DNA from: Pseudomonadales bacterium
GTDB taxonomy: Bacteria; Pseudomonadota; Gammaproteobacteria; Pseudomonadales; Halieaceae
Assembly (NCBI GenBank): GCA_024234735.1
Contig: JACKNV010000009.1
Coordinates: forward strand, 62,001 to 126,000
Reading direction: 5' to 3'
Length of the DNA stretch: 64,000 nt
Position numbers and translations under genes: made by a program
In this document: positions 17,972 to 26,827 of the stretch, piece after piece
How positions within the stretch are numbered: the stretch's first letter is position 1
How the letters are laid out: every line of letters starts with the position of its first letter
The notes under the pieces: generated by a model
Told to the model about the DNA's origin: nothing
Seen by the model: the letters and a program-made list of their open reading frames with translations, nothing else
The model's database searches: none

Positions 17972-18721
17972 GTGAATGACCAGCGCGACACAATATACGC
18001 CGATGGCTATACGGACCCGCTGGCCGCTCCCGGCCCGTTCAGTTTCGACGACAGCGTGGCCCGGGTGTTCCCGGACATGATCAGGCGCTCGGTGCCCGGC
18101 TATACCACCATCGTGGCCATGACCGGCCTGCTGGCCGGTCGCTTCGCCACGCCCGGCAGCCGGCTCTACGACCTGGGCTGCTCCCTGGGCGCCTCCAGCC
18201 TGGCCATGCGCCAGAACATCCACCACCCGGACTGCCGCATCGTGGCGGTGGACAATTCCGCCGCCATGCTGGCGCGCTGCCGCGGTATTATCGACACCGA
18301 CACCCACGATACGCCGGTGGAGCTGGTGTGCGCCAACCTGCAGGACGTGGCGATCGAGCAGGCCTCGGTAGTGGTACTGAACTTTACCCTGCAGTTCATT
18401 CCCCGGGAGCAGCGCGAGCGGGTCGTCGGGAATATCTACCGGGGGCTGCAACCGGGGGGCGTGCTGGTACTGTCGGAAAAGGTCACCTTCGAGGACCCCC
18501 ACCTGGACGAACTGAATATCGAGCTGCATCACCAGTTCAAGCGCGCCAACGGCTACAGTGACCTGGAAATCGCCCGCAAGCGCAGCGCCCTGGAAAACGT
18601 GCTGCTGCCCGAGACCCTCGCCGCGCACAAGCGGCGCATCGCCGCCGCCGGCTTCGGCAGTTGCGACGTGTGGTTCCAGTGTTTCAACTTCGCCTCGCTG
18701 ATCGCCCTGAAGCCGCGGTGA
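17972..18721 (+). CDS. cmoA: Carboxy-SAM synthase CmoA
   Basis: A 249-residue methyltransferase-fold enzyme that converts SAM and prephenate into carboxy-S-adenosylmethionine. GTG start at 17972. Family signatures are visible: FSFDDSVARVFPDMIRRSVPGY near residue 23, YDLGCSLGASSLAMR (SAM loop, about residue 63), NFTLQFIPREQR and the C-terminal WFQCFNFASLIA. Its stop overlaps the cmoB start by 4 bp, so the two are translationally coupled, matching their consecutive roles in making cmo5U34 in tRNA. Confidence 0.97.
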   Translation: MNDQRDTIYADGYTDPLAAPGPFSFDDSVARVFPDMIRRSVPGYTTIVAMTGLLAGRFATPGSRLYDLGCSLGASSLAMRQNIHHPDCRIVAVDNSAAMLARCRGIIDTDTHDTPVELVCANLQDVAIEQASVVVLNFTLQFIPREQRERVVGNIYRGLQPGGVLVLSEKVTFEDPHLDELNIELHHQFKRANGYSDLEIARKRSALENVLLPETLAAHKRRIAAAGFGSCDVWFQCFNFASLIALKPR

Positions 18722-19701
18722 TCGACTACCAGCCCCTTATCGACCGCTGGTGTGGCGGCGACCTGGACCGCTGGGCGCAGCGGCTGCCGCAGCAACTGGC
18801 CAGGGGCCTCTCCACCACACGTTACGGCGACCTGCCGCGCTGGCTGCAGGCGCTGGCGGCGCTGCCCGACCTGCAGGCCCGGGATATCCACCTGGATACC
18901 GCCCGGGTGGGCGCCGCCGGCAAGGCGCCGCTGGATTCGGCCACCGCCACGGCGCTGCGCGAGGCCCTGCAGCAGTTGCACCCCTGGCGCAAGGGCCCCT
19001 TCGAGCTGTTCGGGGTGCACATCGATACCGAGTGGCGCTCCGACTGGAAGTGGGACCGGCTGGCGCCCGCCCTCGACGACCTGGCCGGCCGCCGGGTTCT
19101 GGACGTGGGCTGCGGCAGCGGCTACCACTGCTGGCGGATGCTGGGCGCTGGCGCCGCCGAGGTGATCGGTATCGACCCGACCCCGCTGTTCGTGGTGCAG
19201 TACTGGGCCCTGCGCAAATACCTGCAGCGCGACCAGGCCTGGGTGTTGCCGGTGGGGATCGAGGATCTACCGGCCAGGCTGCAGGCCTTCGACACCGTGT
19301 TTTCCATGGGCGTGCTCTACCACCGCCGCTCGCCACTGGACCACCTGCTGGAGTTGCGCGACTGCCTGCGCCCCGGTGGCCAGCTGCTGCTGGAGACCCT
19401 GGTAATCGAGGGTGGGCCCGGTGCCACGCTGGTGCCCGAAAATCGCTACGCACGCATGGGCAACGTCTGGTTCCTGCCCAGCTGCGCCACCCTGCTGGGC
19501 TGGCTGGGCAAACTGGGGTATACCCAGGCGGAGGTGGTGGATGTCAATGTCACCTCGGTGGAGGAGCAGCGCAGCACCGGCTGGATGCGCTTCCACTCCC
19601 TGGCGGACTTCCTGGATCCACAGGACCACGACAAGACCATCGAGGGCCACCCCGCCCCGCGACGGGCCATCGTCACCGCCCGGGCACCGGGGAGCAAGTG
19701 A
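18718..19701 (+). CDS. cmoB: tRNA U34 carboxymethyltransferase CmoB
   Basis: A 327-residue enzyme that moves the carboxymethyl group from carboxy-SAM to 5-hydroxyuridine-34 of tRNA. The GTG at 18718 overlaps the cmoA stop, and VIDYQPLIDRW aligns with the usual N-terminus. Motifs: KGPFELFGVHIDTEWRSDWKW (about residue 98), VLDVGCGSGYH (SAM loop, about 123), GVLYHRRSPLDHL and MGNVWFLPS. The stop overlaps the next gene start by 4 bp (GTGA), continuing the operon. Confidence 0.97.
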   Translation: MIDYQPLIDRWCGGDLDRWAQRLPQQLARGLSTTRYGDLPRWLQALAALPDLQARDIHLDTARVGAAGKAPLDSATATALREALQQLHPWRKGPFELFGVHIDTEWRSDWKWDRLAPALDDLAGRRVLDVGCGSGYHCWRMLGAGAAEVIGIDPTPLFVVQYWALRKYLQRDQAWVLPVGIEDLPARLQAFDTVFSMGVLYHRRSPLDHLLELRDCLRPGGQLLLETLVIEGGPGATLVPENRYARMGNVWFLPSCATLLGWLGKLGYTQAEVVDVNVTSVEEQRSTGWMRFHSLADFLDPQDHDKTIEGHPAPRRAIVTARAPGSK

Positions 19702-20822
19702 TAGGCAACGCGCTACAGGACAAGTGGGCTTCCCGCTGCGCCGCGTCGCTGCTCGCAGCCGCGCTTATGCTGCTTAATGCCTGCGCCAGCGGGCCGCCCG
19801 CCGATTATCCCTTCCAGCAGCAGCGCCCGCTGGCGCTGCTGCCTGTTTCCCGCTCAGCCGTCACTGACCAGCGGGCTGCGTTTCGCGCCTACTTCTGCCA
19901 GCTGAGCGCCACGGAGGGTCAGTCCCTGCCGGAACCCCAACCCTGTGCCGAGGCCCTGGTGGAACTTGCGGGCGAAGGCAAGGCGGACCACCGGGTGGAT
20001 GCGCAGGCGATTACCCGCCAGCGCTATCGCATCGTAATCGTGCTGGGTATCGGCTGGGACTGTCTGCAGGCCTTTGTCGACGTCGACAAACTGCCGCACA
20101 GGCATCTGGCGCAGCTGGGCTACGATGTCACCCTGCTGCATGTCGACGCGCTGTCCAGCTCGGCCAACAACGCCTCGCAAATCGTAACGCAACTGACGCA
20201 ACTGGAAGCAGAAGGAGACAAGAAACCGATCATCATGGCAGGATATTCCAAGGGCGCCGTCGACATCCTGGAAGCTCTCGCCCGCGACCAACCCGGTACC
20301 CGCAACGTGGCCGCGGTGCTGAGCGTGGCGGGCAGCATAGGCGGCTCCCCGCTGGCGGACGCCACCTCCCAGGGGACCGTGGACCTGATGCGCTTCGCCC
20401 CGGGAGCCCAGTGCGACGTGGGCGATGACGGCGCCCTGCACAGCCTGCGCACCGATGTGCGCCAGGACTGGCTGGCACGGCACACCCTGCCGGACACAAT
20501 CCGCAGTTACTCCATGGTGGCGCTGCCCCGGGCCGGCCGCGTGTCCGCCATTCTCGAGCCCGGCTACGCGATCCTCGAGGACATCACCCCCCTGAACGAC
20601 AGCAACGTCCTGTTCTACGACGCGGTCATACCGGGCAGCACCCTGCTGGGCTACGCCAACGCCGATCACTGGGCTATCGCCCTGCCGGTGGCACGCTCCA
20701 GCCCGATGCTAGGTGCCACCGTGGTCGACGCGAATCGCTATCCCCGGGAGGTGTTGTGGCAGGCCATGATTGAGTTCATTATCAATGACCTGGAGAATAC
20801 TGAGCAGGGTAAAGGCGAGTGA
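19698..20822 (+). CDS. Lipoprotein with alpha/beta-hydrolase-like domain
   Basis: A 374-residue protein whose GTG start overlaps the cmoB stop. The N-terminus has a hydrophobic stretch ending in a lipobox (LLNAC, cysteine about residue 29). A serine-hydrolase elbow GYSKGAVDILEAL is at about residue 180 and a terminal HWAIALP could supply the histidine. A fully in-frame upstream extension overlapping cmoB exists but is composition-driven and rejected. It probably acts at the periplasmic membrane face. Its coupling to tRNA-modification genes has no obvious functional logic. Confidence 0.75.
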   Translation: MIGNALQDKWASRCAASLLAAALMLLNACASGPPADYPFQQQRPLALLPVSRSAVTDQRAAFRAYFCQLSATEGQSLPEPQPCAEALVELAGEGKADHRVDAQAITRQRYRIVIVLGIGWDCLQAFVDVDKLPHRHLAQLGYDVTLLHVDALSSSANNASQIVTQLTQLEAEGDKKPIIMAGYSKGAVDILEALARDQPGTRNVAAVLSVAGSIGGSPLADATSQGTVDLMRFAPGAQCDVGDDGALHSLRTDVRQDWLARHTLPDTIRSYSMVALPRAGRVSAILEPGYAILEDITPLNDSNVLFYDAVIPGSTLLGYANADHWAIALPVARSSPMLGATVVDANRYPREVLWQAMIEFIINDLENTEQGKGE

Positions 20823-20894
20823 TACACGGCGTTACCAGACCCGCTGATTTCCTGCGCAGGCGCCGCCATCCATATCCGGCTGAGGTGACGACAG

Positions 20895-20913
20895 TGTATT
20901 CATTTTGAATACA
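20895..20913. promoter_or_regulatory. Perfect palindrome ahead of the secreted-protein cluster
   Basis: TGTATTCA-TTT-TGAATACA is a perfect dyad with 8-bp arms, ending 33 bp upstream of the ATG at 20947. It lies in the only sizeable gap (124 bp) within the 18-26 kb run of plus-strand genes, so a promoter with operator for the downstream four genes is likely. The cognate regulator is not evident in the window. Confidence 0.55.
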
Positions 20914-20946
20914 GTTCGCGTGACACCTTCGAGAGGACAATATGAT

Positions 20947-21600
20947 ATGAAGCGATTCACCTGTTTGGCGGCCGCGCTGGCTGCGGCCTGGGCGGCATCG
21001 GCCGATGCCGACTGGATCGATGCGGCCTGCGATATTTTCCCGGCTGGCTCGGATCACCACGACAAACTAATCCCCTGCACCTTCAGCCAACGGCAAGGCT
21101 ACATCACCATCACCCGCGATGACGGTGTGGTACACGAACTGTCTCCACTGGGAGATGGCCCGGGTAACTTCGAGGACCGGGATGGCCGCCAGGTTTACCG
21201 GGAGAGCGGCCTTGGCGACCAGGGCCAGATTTTCCGCTTCCCGGATATCTCTATCTTTGTGTACTGGAACACGAGCATGCTAGAACCGGCGGACGAGGAC
21301 AATCCGACCTGGCCGTTTACTACAGCCGAGTACGACGCCACGGCGCTGTTTCGCTGTAAGGCGGCGGGCGCCACCGAATTCGGCAACTGCCCGGGCGGCA
21401 TTGCGCGGATGGAGGACAACCAGGCCTCGATCACGGTGAGGAACCCGTCGGGCGAGCAGTTCACGATCAACTTCATGACCGATTACGTGAACGCGACCAA
21501 CCGCGAAGTCGAGGCGAGCCTGGAGGGCGACACCTGGATCCTGCGCTTCGCCAATGGCGAGGTGTGGGAAGTTCCAATTGCCGCGATCGAGGGGGGATGA
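20947..21600 (+). CDS. Secreted hypothetical protein
   Basis: A 217-residue protein with a clear signal peptide (MKRFTCLAAALAAAWAASADA). The ATG at 20947 follows a GAGAGGACA ribosome site; an in-frame ATG 42 bp upstream would lie in front of that site and is not used. The mature part has paired cysteines (AACDIF, IPCTFSQ, FRCKAAG, FGNCPGG) suggesting disulfides and a beta-rich domain. No family recognised. It leads a cluster of four cell-envelope genes spaced by 4 bp or overlapping. Confidence 0.7.
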   Translation: MKRFTCLAAALAAAWAASADADWIDAACDIFPAGSDHHDKLIPCTFSQRQGYITITRDDGVVHELSPLGDGPGNFEDRDGRQVYRESGLGDQGQIFRFPDISIFVYWNTSMLEPADEDNPTWPFTTAEYDATALFRCKAAGATEFGNCPGGIARMEDNQASITVRNPSGEQFTINFMTDYVNATNREVEASLEGDTWILRFANGEVWEVPIAAIEGG

Positions 21601-21604
21601 GACA

Positions 21605-22534
21605 GTGCGCGCGCTGACGAGAGCCTGCGTGCTGGGTGTGACCATAGGCCTGTCGGCGCCGGGCAACGCCTCTGCGTCGGAACTGGAAGGCACTGGCTGG
21701 CGCCTGCTGAACATCACATCTATGGACGACACCATCGATGTGCCGGACGATCCGTCAAAGTACACCCTGGAATTCGCCGCCGAGAACCGCGCCGCGATGG
21801 TGGCGGACTGCAACCGCGGCGCTGGCACCTGGTCCTCGGACTCCCCTCCCCAGTTGACGTTCGGCCCCATCGCCGCCACTCGCGCGCTGTGCCTGCCGCC
21901 GTCGCTGTCGGAAAAATACCTCGCCCAGTTCGAGTGGGTGCGCAGCTTCATGATAAAGGGCGGCCACTTGTTCCTGGCCACCATGGCCGACGGTTCTATC
22001 ATCGAGTTCGAGCCGCTGCCGCCGGTCGTGGCAACGGTACTGGGCGATGAGATCCGAGCCAGGGATGTGCCCGAAATGCAGGCCATTATCGTTACGCGGC
22101 TATTTGACCGCTATGCGGCGGATAACGGCATTGAGGTGACAGAATCCGAACTTGACGCGTATATCGACCGCGTGCGCCGCGGCATCGCTGCAGGGGGGCT
22201 GACGGCGGCGGACGATTTGACTCCGGATGAGCGGCTGGAGGTCGAAGCCATGCGTCGACAAATGGGACATGCCATGATTCGCCAGTGGAAGATCAACAAG
22301 TCACTTTACGAGAGCTACGGCGGCCGCATAATTTACCAGCAACTCGGTCCGGAGCCTCTGGATGCCTATCACCAGTACCTAGAAGAGCGTGAACAGGCCG
22401 GCGACTTCGCGATTCTGAATCCGGACATGAGGCCCGCATTCTGGCGCTACTTTACCGACGTGTCGATGCACGACTTTATGAAACCGGGCGGCGATGACGA
22501 GGCGAACGCGTTCGCCACGCCACCCTATCAATGA
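21605..22534 (+). CDS. META (HslJ-like) domain fused to SurA-like region, secreted
   Basis: A 309-residue protein, GTG start 4 bp after the previous stop, with a signal peptide (to about residue 26). Residues about 28-140 fit a META/HslJ domain (GTGWRLLNI, YTLEFAAENRAAMVADCNRGAGTW, LTFGPIAATRALC). Residues about 150-240 (RDVPEMQAIIVTRLFDRYAADNGIEVTE) resemble the N-terminal helical domain of SurA/PpiD-type chaperones. META domains are often in heat-shock or drug-related envelope proteins; a combination with a SurA-like segment is unusual. The stop overlaps the next gene by 4 bp (ATGA). Confidence 0.72.
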   Translation: MRALTRACVLGVTIGLSAPGNASASELEGTGWRLLNITSMDDTIDVPDDPSKYTLEFAAENRAAMVADCNRGAGTWSSDSPPQLTFGPIAATRALCLPPSLSEKYLAQFEWVRSFMIKGGHLFLATMADGSIIEFEPLPPVVATVLGDEIRARDVPEMQAIIVTRLFDRYAADNGIEVTESELDAYIDRVRRGIAAGGLTAADDLTPDERLEVEAMRRQMGHAMIRQWKINKSLYESYGGRIIYQQLGPEPLDAYHQYLEEREQAGDFAILNPDMRPAFWRYFTDVSMHDFMKPGGDDEANAFATPPYQ

Positions 22535-23883
22535 ACTGGAAGCGGCACATCGGGAATAAGCGAATGCTTGATAGCGCAGCTGACGCGAGCCGTTTACCGC
22601 CCCGCCCGCATGCTCGACTGCATCTGCGCATCTCGCTGGCCGCCGGACTGTCCCTGCTGCTGGCCGCCTGTGCCTCCTTCACCCCCGAGCCACTGCAAAA
22701 CTGGCCGGACCCGGCGCGGATTCAATCGCAGACCGAGCGTGGCGCCACCGTATCCGCGGGAATTCTCAGCGACCAGGAGGCCGAAGCCCTGTACGGGGTC
22801 GATCTCAGTGCCGTCGGCCTGCAGGCCATCTGGCTACGGGTGGAGAATCGCTCCGCGCACAGCCGCTGGCTGATGGTGTCCGCGCTGGATCCGAACTACT
22901 TTGCACCGGATGAAGCGGCGGTCCTGTTCTATCCGGTGCTGGTGGGCGATGACGAGAAGCGCCTGACAGAGCATTTCCGCCAGCTGGCAATCCCGCTGAA
23001 GACAGCGTCCGGTGAGGTGACCGAGGGCTATGTGCTAGCACCCAGGCACGAGGGTGGCCGCTATCTCACGGTGTCACTGATCGGTCGCCGGCATGTACTC
23101 AATTTCGGGTTCGCCATCACCTTGCCAGGGGACGATTTCGATTTCGCACGGCTACATCCGGCGAAAATTTATGCCGGTCTGGAGCAGCCGGAGCTGGACC
23201 TGGCGCAATTGCGCGAGCAACTGCTCGCCCTGCCCTGCTGCGTCGCCAGCGCCGAGGGCGAGGCGGCTGGCGACCCGATGAACCTGGTGCTGATAGGCAA
23301 TGCCAACGACGTTATGGCTTCACTATCCCGGGCCGGCTGGTCTTTTTCGAACGTCATCAATTTCGACACGGTACGGCGCATGATCGGCGCCGCGATATCC
23401 GGGGCAGCCTATCCGGTGGCACCTGTAAGCCCTCTGTATTTCATGGACCGGCCACAGGACCTGGCACTGCAGCGCGCCCGCAACACCATCTTGCAGCGCA
23501 ATCACCTGCGCCTGTGGCTCGCGCCCTTCAGTCTACAGGGTCAGCATGTCTGGGTGGGGCAGGTAAGCCGCGACATCGACATCAAGCTGACAAGCTCCAG
23601 CAGCACCCTCACCACCCACGTGATCGACCCCAATGTCGACGAGGCCCGGGAACACGTGTTGCAAAGCCTGCTGGTTGCCGGCGCCGTGGCACGCTTCGGC
23701 TTTGTCGGGGGTATCGAGCCGTCCACCCCCGACAATCCGCACACCAATCTCAGTGACGACCCCTACTTCACCGATGGCCTGCGCCTGGTGGTACTGCTCA
23801 GCGGCAGTACCACGACGGCACCGGAGGCGGTGGGTTTTATCGAATGGCGGGACAGCCGGGATCCGGTGAGGGAGGCGCAGTGA
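22531..23883 (+). CDS. Lipoprotein with LssY C-terminal domain
   Basis: A 450-residue protein starting at the ATG overlapping the previous stop. A lipobox (LLAAC) follows a hydrophobic stretch at about residue 47. Residues about 265-430 match the LssY_C domain: RAGWSFSNVIN, YPVAPVSPLYFMDRPQDLALQRARN, RLWLAPFSLQGQHVWVGQVSRDI, and HVIDPNVDEAREHVLQSLLVAG. LssY-type proteins are linked to secretion or membrane-phosphatase proteins in other bacteria, but the role of the domain is not known. GTG of the next gene overlaps its stop. Confidence 0.8.
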   Translation: MNWKRHIGNKRMLDSAADASRLPPRPHARLHLRISLAAGLSLLLAACASFTPEPLQNWPDPARIQSQTERGATVSAGILSDQEAEALYGVDLSAVGLQAIWLRVENRSAHSRWLMVSALDPNYFAPDEAAVLFYPVLVGDDEKRLTEHFRQLAIPLKTASGEVTEGYVLAPRHEGGRYLTVSLIGRRHVLNFGFAITLPGDDFDFARLHPAKIYAGLEQPELDLAQLREQLLALPCCVASAEGEAAGDPMNLVLIGNANDVMASLSRAGWSFSNVINFDTVRRMIGAAISGAAYPVAPVSPLYFMDRPQDLALQRARNTILQRNHLRLWLAPFSLQGQHVWVGQVSRDIDIKLTSSSSTLTTHVIDPNVDEAREHVLQSLLVAGAVARFGFVGGIEPSTPDNPHTNLSDDPYFTDGLRLVVLLSGSTTTAPEAVGFIEWRDSRDPVREAQ

Positions 23884-26075
23884 AGGTCGCCATGGCCGCG
23901 CTCGTGGCGTCCTGGTCACGTCTGAGTCTCTCCAGCCGTATCCTGGCCGGGCTGGGAGCGGGGGTGTTGACCGGGCTGTTTTTCGGGGAAGCGGCGGCTG
24001 CGCTGCAGCCGCTGGCGGATATCTATATCCGCCTCATGCAGATGCCGGTGCTGCCCTATCTGGTCACCTCGCTGGTGATCGCCCTGGGGCAGTTGGAGAT
24101 GGCCGAAGCAAAACGCCTGGCGTGGCGGGGCGGGGCCCTGTTGTTACTGGTATGGCTGACCGCCTGCCTGGTCATTGTCGCGCTGCCGCTGTCATTTCCC
24201 GACTACCAGAGCGCCTCGTTTTACAGCGATGCCCTGATCCAGCCGGCGACGCCGTTCTCCCTGACCGACCTGTACTTCCCACGCAACTTCTTCGATTCGC
24301 TGGCGCGCAACGTGGTGCCGGCCGTGGTCCTGTTCAGTTGCCTGATGGGCATCGGGCTTATCGGCTTCCGGGACAGGGAGGCGTTGCTGGCGCCCCTGCG
24401 AGTGTGGAATGCCGCGATCGTGCGCATCACCCTGTTCGTGATCGACCTCACCCCCATCGGCGTGTTTGCCATCGGCGCGGTGGCAGCGGGCACCCTGCAG
24501 CCCGAGACCGCCGGCAAACTGGAAGTATATTTTATCGCCTTCACGGCCGGCTCACTGCTGCTCGCCTTCTGGATACTGCCGCTGCTGGTTACCGCGGTCA
24601 CGCCATTTCACTACCGGGAGGTGTCCGGTATCGCCCGGGATGCGCTGCTCACCGCCTTTATCGCCAACAGTGCGTTTATCGTCCTGCCGCTGCTCATAGA
24701 ACGCAGCAAGCAACTGCTGGCTCGCCATCAGCTGCTGGACAAGGAAACGAATTCCGCCACCGAGGTGCTGATCCCGATCATGTTCAACTTCCCCAATGCG
24801 GGCAAGTTACTGACCCTGTTGTTCGTTCCCTTTGCGGCCTGGCTCAGCGGCACTCCCCTGGGGGCAGTGGATTATGGCCAGCTGTTCACGGTGGGCATAC
24901 CCAGCTACTTCGCCAAGGCCCAGGTGGCCCTGCCCTTCCTGCTGGACGTATTCGGTCTGCCGCACGACCTTTTTCAGCTGTACCTACCCACCACGATCAT
25001 CACCGGCAAATTCGACTCGCTGGTTACCGCGGTGAACCTGATCGTGGTCGCCTTGCTGGGTGCCGCCGCCAGCGGCGACTTCCTGGTATTCGAGCGGGCG
25101 CGGCTGCTGCGCGCCGTTGTGGCCATCGTCGGCGGGACCCTGTTGCTTACCCTCGCGATCCGCCTGCTGCTGGTGGCGTTGGTCGACACCAGCTACACCC
25201 TGGACCAGGCTGTCAGGCACATGCACAAGTCGGAGCTGGCCAGCGATACGGTTGTCCACCGTGAGCTGCCGCCCGCCGCTGAACAAACCGAAAGCACGCT
25301 ATCGGCCTGGGAGCGTATTACCCGGCGCGGCTCGCTCCGAATCGGGTTCGACCCCGACAACTTGCCCATGAGTTTCTTCAACGCCGGTGGCGAGCTGGTG
25401 GGCTTTGATGTCGAGCTGGCCCAGCAGCTGGCGCAGGCCTTGCAGCTGCGGGCGGAATTCGTGCCGGTGCGCTGGCCCGAGGTGCCGCGCCTGCTGGCCG
25501 ACGGGATCATCGACGTGATGCCGGGCGTCTGGTACCGCCCGTATTGGTTCTCCACCGTGCGCCTGTCCAACCCGTACTTCATCGGCACCGTGGGCTTGGC
25601 GGTTCGCGATGAACGCCGCCAGGAATTCACCAGCATGGCGGCCCTGCGCGAGCGTCGCGGCCTGAAAATCGGCGTGCCGCTGGACGCCAGCCAGATTCGC
25701 ACCGCCATGGAACGCTATTTCGGGGGCAGCGACACCGAGTTCGTGGTCGTCGAGTTCTGGCAGCCGTTCTTCGAAGGACGGCACCCGGAAGTGGACGCCT
25801 TCCTCATGCCTGCGGAGAACGCATCAGGCTGGTCGTTGCTGCATCCCCGGTACACCGTGGTGGTGCCGCAACCCGACCCCGTGCATATTCCCTCGGCCTT
25901 TGGCATGGCGCGCGATGCGGGAGAACTGGTCGACATGATCAATGAATGGGTTATTTTTGCCGACAGCGCCGGCCTTATAGAAGAGCGCCACCGCTACTGG
26001 GTGAAAGGCGAGGGCATGACGGAGACCGCGCCGCGCTGGTCGATCCTGCGCAATGTGCTGGGCTGGGGCGACTAG
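23880..26075 (+). CDS. Dicarboxylate/cation symporter fused to solute-binding domain
   Basis: A 731-residue protein, GTG start overlapping the previous stop. The N-terminal ~430 residues are an SDF-type sodium:dicarboxylate/glutamate symporter with multiple membrane helices (GAGVLTGLFFGEAAA, FNFPNAGKL, LYLPTTIITGKFDSL). After a linker, residues about 475-715 are a family 3 periplasmic solute-binding domain (TRRGSLRIGFDPDNLPMSFFNAGGELVGFDVELAQQ is its core start). Binding domains are normally separate partners of ABC transporters; here the domain is covalently tied to a secondary carrier. The join is in frame over a long linker with no sign of a frameshift, so it looks genuine. Confidence 0.88.
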   Translation: MKVAMAALVASWSRLSLSSRILAGLGAGVLTGLFFGEAAAALQPLADIYIRLMQMPVLPYLVTSLVIALGQLEMAEAKRLAWRGGALLLLVWLTACLVIVALPLSFPDYQSASFYSDALIQPATPFSLTDLYFPRNFFDSLARNVVPAVVLFSCLMGIGLIGFRDREALLAPLRVWNAAIVRITLFVIDLTPIGVFAIGAVAAGTLQPETAGKLEVYFIAFTAGSLLLAFWILPLLVTAVTPFHYREVSGIARDALLTAFIANSAFIVLPLLIERSKQLLARHQLLDKETNSATEVLIPIMFNFPNAGKLLTLLFVPFAAWLSGTPLGAVDYGQLFTVGIPSYFAKAQVALPFLLDVFGLPHDLFQLYLPTTIITGKFDSLVTAVNLIVVALLGAAASGDFLVFERARLLRAVVAIVGGTLLLTLAIRLLLVALVDTSYTLDQAVRHMHKSELASDTVVHRELPPAAEQTESTLSAWERITRRGSLRIGFDPDNLPMSFFNAGGELVGFDVELAQQLAQALQLRAEFVPVRWPEVPRLLADGIIDVMPGVWYRPYWFSTVRLSNPYFIGTVGLAVRDERRQEFTSMAALRERRGLKIGVPLDASQIRTAMERYFGGSDTEFVVVEFWQPFFEGRHPEVDAFLMPAENASGWSLLHPRYTVVVPQPDPVHIPSAFGMARDAGELVDMINEWVIFADSAGLIEERHRYWVKGEGMTETAPRWSILRNVLGWGD

Positions 26076-26114
26076 CCCGCCTCTTGCACCGGGCTGACGC
26101 CGGGAAGCGGGCCG

Positions 26115-26798
26115 TCAGATCCAGCGCAACGCCCTGGCGATAATCGGTGTGGCCCCGGTCTGCGCGCACTCGCCGTGGGCGATCAACAGGCGTTCGGCCT
26201 TCCAGCCCAGCACCTGGTCTCGCGCGGGCCGGGTTGCTGCGCGCCGCAGGAAACTCGCCCGCCACTCGCGCGGTGTGCTCCCATGCTGTCCGACCAGGCC
26301 GTCAAGGCGCATCACCATGCCCTTCCAACCCGACAGGGAAGATTCCCGGTGGCGCTGGATAAGATCGCCAATGATAGCGGTCCGCGAAGGACGGTGAAAA
26401 AAGGCGACTTCCTGCATCGCCACCGAGCCGCGAAAAATCACCTGGTCGATTTCCGCAGCCCAGGCAGGGTCGGGCTGGTCGCCAAGCTCGGCGGCAAAGT
26501 GGAGGTCGGACCGTTTGCGGGCCAGGCCAGGTGGTGCATACAGGCCTGCCTCGGGCCAGCGCTTTGCCCACTCGGAAAGGAACAGGTGATGGATCTTGTT
26601 CGGGGAGACGATATAACGCACCGTCCCCAGGGCTGCCACTGCACTGGCCAGCTCCCCACTCAGGGCGATGGGCGACCAGACCCACAGGTTGCCATCCGCG
26701 AGCCGCGCCAGCGCCATGCGGGTGGGGTACGGGAATCCGAAAAAAGGGACGGTCGGCCCCTCGGCCACATACAGGTTCGGTGCGAACGCTTCCAGCAT
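26115..26798 (-). CDS. DUF4336 protein (metallo-beta-lactamase-like fold)
   Basis: A 227-residue protein beginning MLEAFAPNLYVAEGPTVPFFGFPYPTRM, the usual DUF4336 start; the longer frame upstream is rejected. LWVWSPIALS and IVSPNKIHHLFLSEW are family features. The structure is reminiscent of metallo-hydrolases and a metal site may include the HH pair, but function is unknown. Convergent with the symporter gene 40 bp away. Confidence 0.8.
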   Translation of the reverse strand: MLEAFAPNLYVAEGPTVPFFGFPYPTRMALARLADGNLWVWSPIALSGELASAVAALGTVRYIVSPNKIHHLFLSEWAKRWPEAGLYAPPGLARKRSDLHFAAELGDQPDPAWAAEIDQVIFRGSVAMQEVAFFHRPSRTAIIGDLIQRHRESSLSGWKGMVMRLDGLVGQHGSTPREWRASFLRRAATRPARDQVLGWKAERLLIAHGECAQTGATPIIARALRWI

Positions 26799-26827
26799 GA
26801 GCAGACTATAGCATCGTCCGGCGCGGC

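Noticed and set aside
18750..19697. In-frame upstream extension of the lipoprotein gene through cmoB
   Set aside because: Overlaps cmoB entirely in another frame; the GTG at 19698 with signal peptide and lipobox is the natural start.
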